From JAXHTH01 sp034211115 (GTDB lineage: Bacteria > Planctomycetota > Phycisphaerae > Phycisphaerales > SM1A02), in NCBI GenBank assembly GCA_034211115.1, contig JAXHTH010000210.1, positions 4,500 through 68,499 on the forward strand: 64,000 nt of DNA. The letters run 5' to 3'. Of this stretch, positions 59,996-64,000 are shown in pieces (position 1 is the stretch's first letter; every line of letters begins with the position of its first letter). Both the position numbers and the translations under genes were made by a program. The notes beneath the pieces are model-generated. The model did not search any database. It was not told the origin of the DNA and saw only the letters and a list, made by a program, of their open reading frames with translations.

Positions 59996-60147
59996 CGCGG
60001 CGCGGCAAACGCAAATCGCCACATGATCACATTGGCACATTCGCACAGGGGGCGATGATGACTCCGGTGTTGCGCGTGTCTGTGCGGGGGGCACCGTACT
60101 TCTGAAGGGTGCGCGGGTATTCGCGGCGCTGCATGCGGCAGGCCGAT

Positions 60148-60182
60148 GAAAACGCCGGGCCCGATCGGGTCGGGCCCGGCGT
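60148..60182 (-). terminator. Rho-independent terminator for the Cys-rich lipoprotein gene
   Basis: Perfect 13-bp stem (60152-60164 and 60170-60182) with a 5-nt loop; on the minus strand it is followed by a TTTT run. It lies 44 bp after the stop of the Cys-rich lipoprotein gene. Confidence 0.85.
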
Positions 60183-60225
60183 GAAAAACCAGGAATGATC
60201 CGAACGCGGGAAGCCCGCGCGGCCG

Positions 60226-60594
60226 TCAGCGGCCGGCGCAGCAGTCGGGCTTGTCGCAGTTCTTCGGATCACACTTCGCGGGATCGCAGTTCTCCGAAGC
60301 GCAGTTCCGGGGGTCGCAGTTCCGGGGGTCGCACTCGGGGTGCTTCTGCGCGTGCTCGGGGCAGGGTCTGGCGCAGGCGCCGCCGTCGTCGGACAGCGCG
60401 CCCATGTCGGCTTCGGGAGCCTTCTCGGAAGCGCAGGCTTCCTTGCCGGCCGACGAACATCCGCCGCACATCGCGGCGCTGCAGCCCGATCCATCGCTCA
60501 TCGCGCCGGCCGAGATTTCGCTGCGCTCCGCCGACTGACAACCGATCACCAGCGCCAGCGCGAGCGCCGCGAGCAGGCTGGTCAGAACTTTCAT
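60226..60594 (-). CDS. Cys-rich lipoprotein with pentad repeats (CDPxN-type)
   Basis: 122 residues from ATG 60594, with AGGAG upstream. Lipoprotein signal MKVLTSLLAALALALVIGC (lipobox VIGC). The mature part is acidic and Cys-rich: SGCSAAMCGGCSSAGKEAC, then CARPCPEH, then a striking run with Cys every five residues: CDPRN, CDPRN, CASEN, CDPAK, CDPKN, CDKPD, ending CC. This regular spacing suggests metal binding (copper, zinc) or disulfide-stabilised structure. No homologous family is recognised. Followed by a strong terminator; the second Cys-rich gene lies upstream on the same strand. Confidence 0.78.
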   Translation of the reverse strand: MKVLTSLLAALALALVIGCQSAERSEISAGAMSDGSGCSAAMCGGCSSAGKEACASEKAPEADMGALSDDGGACARPCPEHAQKHPECDPRNCDPRNCASENCDPAKCDPKNCDKPDCCAGR

Positions 60595-60760
60595 TTCCGT
60601 TACTCCTGTATCAACACCGCCGGCCGTTCCCGGCGGGGGAAAGACTCGGTGCATACGCTGCATAACCGCCTTCGCCATCGCACACGGCGCGGCGAACGGC
60701 CGGTCACGCGGCATTCACCATCACGGGATAGACAAAAACACGGCCTCACGCGCCGGCCGG

Positions 60761-61243
60761 TCAATTCCGCCAGACGCAGAGAGAGGCGAGGCGGTTGCGA
60801 TGAGAGGCGATGGGAACGGCCCGCATCCACGGCCGGGCCGGGGCGGGCGGCGTCATCGTCATCGACGGAGACTGGATCGCCACGCTCAGCGCCGCGTCCG
60901 GCCGCTTCTGCGGCGGGGCGATCCGATCCACCGGGCGCGGCGGGCGCGGGACGCGATGCTGGCAGCAGTTGGTAACATCACAGTCCCCCGAGGCGTCGCG
61001 CGATGGGGTCTTCTCCGTCTTCGCCGGCCGCCCGCCGCAGCACCCGCGCCGTGCCGGCCCGTCCGAGGCGGGACGGCAGCAGCGCCTCCCCCCCTCGTCG
61101 GCGGGCCGCGGGCCGGCCCCGATCGCCGGCTGACGGTGCGGACAGGGCGGGCTCGGGGCCAGGCCGCCCCGGGCCCAGAGAAGCTGGGCCACCAGGCCGA
61201 AGACGAGAATCACGCGCATCAGCCACATACTGCACACCATCAT
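60761..61243 (-). CDS. Small membrane-anchored Cys-rich protein
   Basis: 160 residues from ATG 61243; AAGGA lies about 9 nt upstream, inside the previous TTG-started extension (61267). N-terminal membrane helix [20 protein letters not shown], then a Cys/Pro/Arg-rich periplasmic part: [39 protein letters not shown]. The final ~60 residues are Pro-rich. Similar CC-containing small proteins occur near metal genes in planctomycetes (from memory, unverified). Function unknown; it is 166 bp upstream of the pentad-Cys lipoprotein on the same strand and divergent from the aconitase gene. Confidence 0.6.
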   Translation of the reverse strand: MMVCSMWLMRVILVFGLVAQLLWARGGLAPSPPCPHRQPAIGAGPRPADEGGRRCCRPASDGPARRGCCGGRPAKTEKTPSRDASGDCDVTNCCQHRVPRPPRPVDRIAPPQKRPDAALSVAIQSPSMTMTPPAPARPWMRAVPIASHRNRLASLCVWRN

Positions 61244-61416
61244 CCGGAAGTCGTCCTTCCAAGTCAATGCTCCCGCGGCCTCTCAGAACCCGCCGCATCG
61301 GGCGACCTCTGGTCCGGCCGCCCCGGTCGGCTACACTCAGGGCGTTCAATGCGATGGCGGGCGGCCTGCCATTCGTTTCGTTCGCGAACTCTCCTCGAAT
61401 AACAGACGAGAAGCCC

Positions 61417-64000
61417 ATGCCCGACGCTCGACCCGATCCGTTCAGCGCCCGCAGCACGCTCGACACGCCCTTGGGGCAGCGCGCCGTGTATCGCCTCGAT
61501 GCGCTTGGCAAGCTGGGTAACGTCGAGACGCTGCCCTACTGCATGAAGGTGATTCTGGAGGCGTGCCTCCGTCATTGTGACGGCGACGTCGTGCGCGAGG
61601 ACGACGTGCGGGCCATCGCCGGTTACGACCCTCTGAACGCCGGGACCACGGAGATCCCCTTCCGGCCCGGGCGGGTGGTGCTCCAGGATTTCACCGGCGT
61701 GCCGTCCGTGGTCGATCTTGCGGCAATGCGGGACGCCATCGTGCGCCTCACCGGCGACGAGTCGGCCGCCCGGCGGGTGAACCCGCTCGTGCCCTGCGAT
61801 CTCGTCGTCGATCACTCCGTGCAGGTCGACGCCTACGCCTCGACCACCGCCCTGACCATCAACAGCCGCAAGGAGTTCGAGCGCAACGACGAGCGCTACC
61901 GGTTCCTGAAATGGGGCCAGAGCGCGTTCGACAACTTCCGCGTCGTCCCGCCCGCGACGGGGATCGTGCACCAGGTGAACCTCGAGTATCTCGCGAAGGT
62001 CGTCTGGGACGACGGCGATGTGCTCTATCCCGATTCGCTGGTGGGCACCGACTCGCACACCACGATGATCAACGGCCTGGGCGTGGTCGGCTGGGGCGTG
62101 GGCGGCATCGAGGCCGAAGCCGTCATGCTCGGACAGCCCATCTACATGCTCCTGCCCGACGTCATCGGCGTTCGCCTGTTCGGCGCGCTGCGGGAGGGCG
62201 CGACCGCGACGGACCTGGTGCTCCGCGTGACGCAGATGCTGCGCGAGCGCGGCGTGGTGGGCGCGTTCGTCGAGTTTCACGGCGAGGGGCTGGCGAACAT
62301 GCCCCTGGCCAATCGCGCCACCATCGCCAACATGTCGCCCGAGTACGGCGCGACGATGGGCTTCTTCCCCGTCGACGAGCAGACCACGAAATACCTGCAT
62401 CTCACCGGTCGCGATGAGAAGCTCATCGAAGCCATCGAGCAGTACTGCCGGCTTCAGGGTCTGTGGCGGGACGATGCACGCACCATCCGGTACAGCGATG
62501 AGCTGGAGCTGGACCTGGACTCCATCGAGCCGTCGCTGGCGGGTCCGAAGCGGCCGCAGGATCGCATCGCCCTCATCGACATGAAGCCGAAGTGGAAGAC
62601 GGACCTGGACAAGACGTTCAACAAGCCCGCCGCGGCGCGGGTGTGCTGCGCCGAGCCGGCGGAGGCGCTCACGGACACCTCGGACGTCCCGGCGCCGACC
62701 CTCGCTGATCTGGAGGGCGTGGAGGTTCAGCTTGACGGTGACCGGTTCCATCTCAGGCACGGGGCCGTCTGCATCGCCGCCGTCACGAGCTGCACGAACA
62801 CCTCCAATCCCTCGGTGATGATCGGCGCGGGCCTGCTGGCGAAGAAGGCCAACGAGCGGGGGCTGACGCGCAAGCCGTGGGTCAAAAGCTCCTTCGCGCC
62901 GGGGTCGAAGGTGGTCACGGAGTACATCAACGCGGCTGGTCTCATGCCGCACCTGGAGGCGCTGGGGTTTCATCTCGTCGGCTACGGGTGCACGACGTGC
63001 ATCGGCAACTCGGGCCCGCTCCCCGGACCGATCCACGAAGCGGTCAATGCGCATGATCTCGTGGTTGCATCGGTGCTGAGCGGGAACCGCAACTTCGAGG
63101 GACGCGTCAATCCCGACACGCGCGCCAACTACCTCGCCTCGCCCATCCTCGTCATCGCCTACGCCCTGGCGGGGACGGTGGACATCGATCTCGTCAACGA
63201 AGCGCTGGGAACCGACTCGTCCGGCGAGCCGGTCTACCTGCGCGACATCTGGCCCACGCAGGTCGAGATCGACGAGGCGATCGCCGCCTCCATCACGCGC
63301 GATGACTTCACGCGGCAGTACGCCGACGTGTTCGAGGGGTCCGAAGAGTGGCGCGAGATCGAGGTGAGCGGGGGGCTGCGCTACGAGTGGGACGGAGAGA
63401 GCACGTACATCCAGAGTCCGCCGTTCTTCGAGGAACTCAGCCCCGAGCCGGCGCCGGTCGAGTCGATCTCGAACGCGCGGGTGCTGTGTCTGCTCGGCGA
63501 TTCGGTGACGACCGATCACATCTCGCCGGCCGGCGCGATCGCGGCCGACTCGCCCGCGGGGAAGTACCTCATCGAGCACGGCGTGCCGGTGTCGATGTTC
63601 AACAGCTTCGGCTCCCGCCGCGGCAACGACGAGGTGATGACCCGCGGCACGTTTGGCAACATCCGCGTGCGCAACCACCTCGCCCCCGGCACCGAGGGCG
63701 GCTGGACCGTCGACTTCACGAAAGACCCCGATCAAGCCGGAACGCAGCGCAGCGAAACACACGCCGGGGCGCAGCGCAGCGAAGCCCCGGGTTCTCCCCC
63801 CGGCATCGCAGGCTACCCCGTCACCACCATCTACGAGGCCTCCCTCAACTACAAGTCCGCCGACATCCCCCTCATCGTCCTCGCCGGCAGGGACTACGGC
63901 ATGGGCTCCTCCCGCGACTGGGCGGCCAAGGGGACGTACCTGCTGGGCGTGAGGGCCGTCCTCGCCGAGAGCTTCGAGCGCATCCACCGCTCGAATCTCG
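61417..64000 (+). CDS. acnA: Aconitate hydratase (3' end beyond the window)
   Basis: 861 codons present; aconitase of the AcnA/IRP type converting citrate to isocitrate. N-terminal [53 protein letters not shown], cluster-binding Cys in [15 protein letters not shown] and [17 protein letters not shown], then [15 protein letters not shown] and [40 protein letters not shown] follows near the end. ATG 61417 follows GACGAGAAGCCC without a strong ribosome site. An in-frame insertion near residues 773-800 encodes two 9-residue repeats. Activity probably retained because the insert lies at a surface loop between [11 protein letters not shown] and [12 protein letters not shown]. Confidence 0.95.
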   Translation, partial: MPDARPDPFSARSTLDTPLGQRAVYRLDALGKLGNVETLPYCMKVILEACLRHCDGDVVREDDVRAIAGYDPLNAGTTEIPFRPGRVVLQDFTGVPSVVDLAAMRDAIVRLTGDESAARRVNPLVPCDLVVDHSVQVDAYASTTALTINSRKEFERNDERYRFLKWGQSAFDNFRVVPPATGIVHQVNLEYLAKVVWDDGDVLYPDSLVGTDSHTTMINGLGVVGWGVGGIEAEAVMLGQPIYMLLPDVIGVRLFGALREGATATDLVLRVTQMLRERGVVGAFVEFHGEGLANMPLANRATIANMSPEYGATMGFFPVDEQTTKYLHLTGRDEKLIEAIEQYCRLQGLWRDDARTIRYSDELELDLDSIEPSLAGPKRPQDRIALIDMKPKWKTDLDKTFNKPAAARVCCAEPAEALTDTSDVPAPTLADLEGVEVQLDGDRFHLRHGAVCIAAVTSCTNTSNPSVMIGAGLLAKKANERGLTRKPWVKSSFAPGSKVVTEYINAAGLMPHLEALGFHLVGYGCTTCIGNSGPLPGPIHEAVNAHDLVVASVLSGNRNFEGRVNPDTRANYLASPILVIAYALAGTVDIDLVNEALGTDSSGEPVYLRDIWPTQVEIDEAIAASITRDDFTRQYADVFEGSEEWREIEVSGGLRYEWDGESTYIQSPPFFEELSPEPAPVESISNARVLCLLGDSVTTDHISPAGAIAADSPAGKYLIEHGVPVSMFNSFGSRRGNDEVMTRGTFGNIRVRNHLAPGTEGGWTVDFTKDPDQAGTQRSETHAGAQRSEAPGSPPGIAGYPVTTIYEASLNYKSADIPLIVLAGRDYGMGSSRDWAAKGTYLLGVRAVLAESFERIHRSNL
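63736..63789 (+). repeat. Two 27-bp direct repeats inside the aconitase reading frame
   Basis: Units 63736-63762 and 63763-63789 share GCCGG, then GCAGCGCAGCGAA at the same place. They encode AGTQRSETH and AGAQRSEAP in frame. The second unit forms a hairpin (GGGGC with GCCCC). Non-coding GC repeats of this look occur between genes elsewhere in such genomes, so this looks like a dispersed element accommodated in a coding region. Confidence 0.7.

Noticed and set aside
61264..63987. 907-codon minus-strand frame
   Set aside because: Antisense to aconitase, which is unambiguous on the + strand.

Overview
The window looks like a chromosomal segment of a member of Planctomycetota, probably Phycisphaerae-like. 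This is inferred from the very high GC content, three secreted proteins ending in planctomycete-type dockerin-like tails (DLLxLLGAWG motifs), a giant LptC/OstA-like protein, a CRTAC1/UnbV-type protein and frequent ATGA/GTGA gene overlaps. No marker gene fixes the taxonomy.

Left part (1-11.4 kb). Housekeeping and signalling genes: the 5' end of purH, a PQQ-propeller lipoprotein, ribE, an FG-GAP/dockerin secreted protein, a nitroreductase, a SpoIIE-type phosphatase, a DUF192 lipoprotein overlapping gluQ, phhB, the mcsA-mcsB protein-arginine-kinase pair and a YceH/DUF480 protein. Two repeat systems lie between the nitroreductase and the phosphatase: a 20-bp perfect inverted repeat of REP type and six 28-bp tandem hairpins.

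Glycan region (11.4-27.6 kb). Three translationally coupled glycosyltransferases on + converge with a nine-gene minus-strand operon: NDP-sugar 4,6-dehydratase-like, C-methyltransferase, RmlC-like epimerase, methyltransferase, ATP-grasp ligase, amidohydrolase, class I/II aminotransferase, CmcI-type methyltransferase and DegT aminotransferase. Eight of its nine genes overlap a neighbour by 4 or 8 nt. A divergent glycosyltransferase plus an unknown coupled protein sit at its head. The set looks like synthesis and transfer of a branched, methylated, aminated sugar; the product is unknown. This is the best candidate for an undescribed system.

Middle (27.6-36.5 kb). A subtilase and an HExxH metalloprotease with dockerin-like tails flank a decayed IS630-type transposase and smpB. 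Then come tRNA-Leu(GAG), an HMA-like protein, queE, queD and an isolated nuoC.

Lipopolysaccharide-type region (36.5-44.3 kb). A peroxiredoxin and a 1317-residue LptC/OstA-like protein are followed by an array of about ten degenerate copies of the left end of an IS630-like element (192-bp period), the element remnant itself with matching terminal inverted repeats, and kdsC. The order kdsC then lptC on one strand matches the enterobacterial kdsC-lptC order, so the element appears to sit inside an ancestral operon.

Right part (44.3-64 kb). A GNAT acetyltransferase, a STAS anti-anti-sigma factor, a C69 dipeptidase, a TPR protein with a Cys-rich tail next to a polyferredoxin, rluB, a CRTAC1/UnbV-type protein, a PDZ plus repeat-solenoid protein, a YihY-family membrane protein, a coiled-coil protein, divergent cysK/cysE, two Cys-rich small proteins and the 5' part of aconitase, whose reading frame carries an in-frame repeat insertion. 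Small GC hairpins with a GGA loop recur in intergenic regions across the window.
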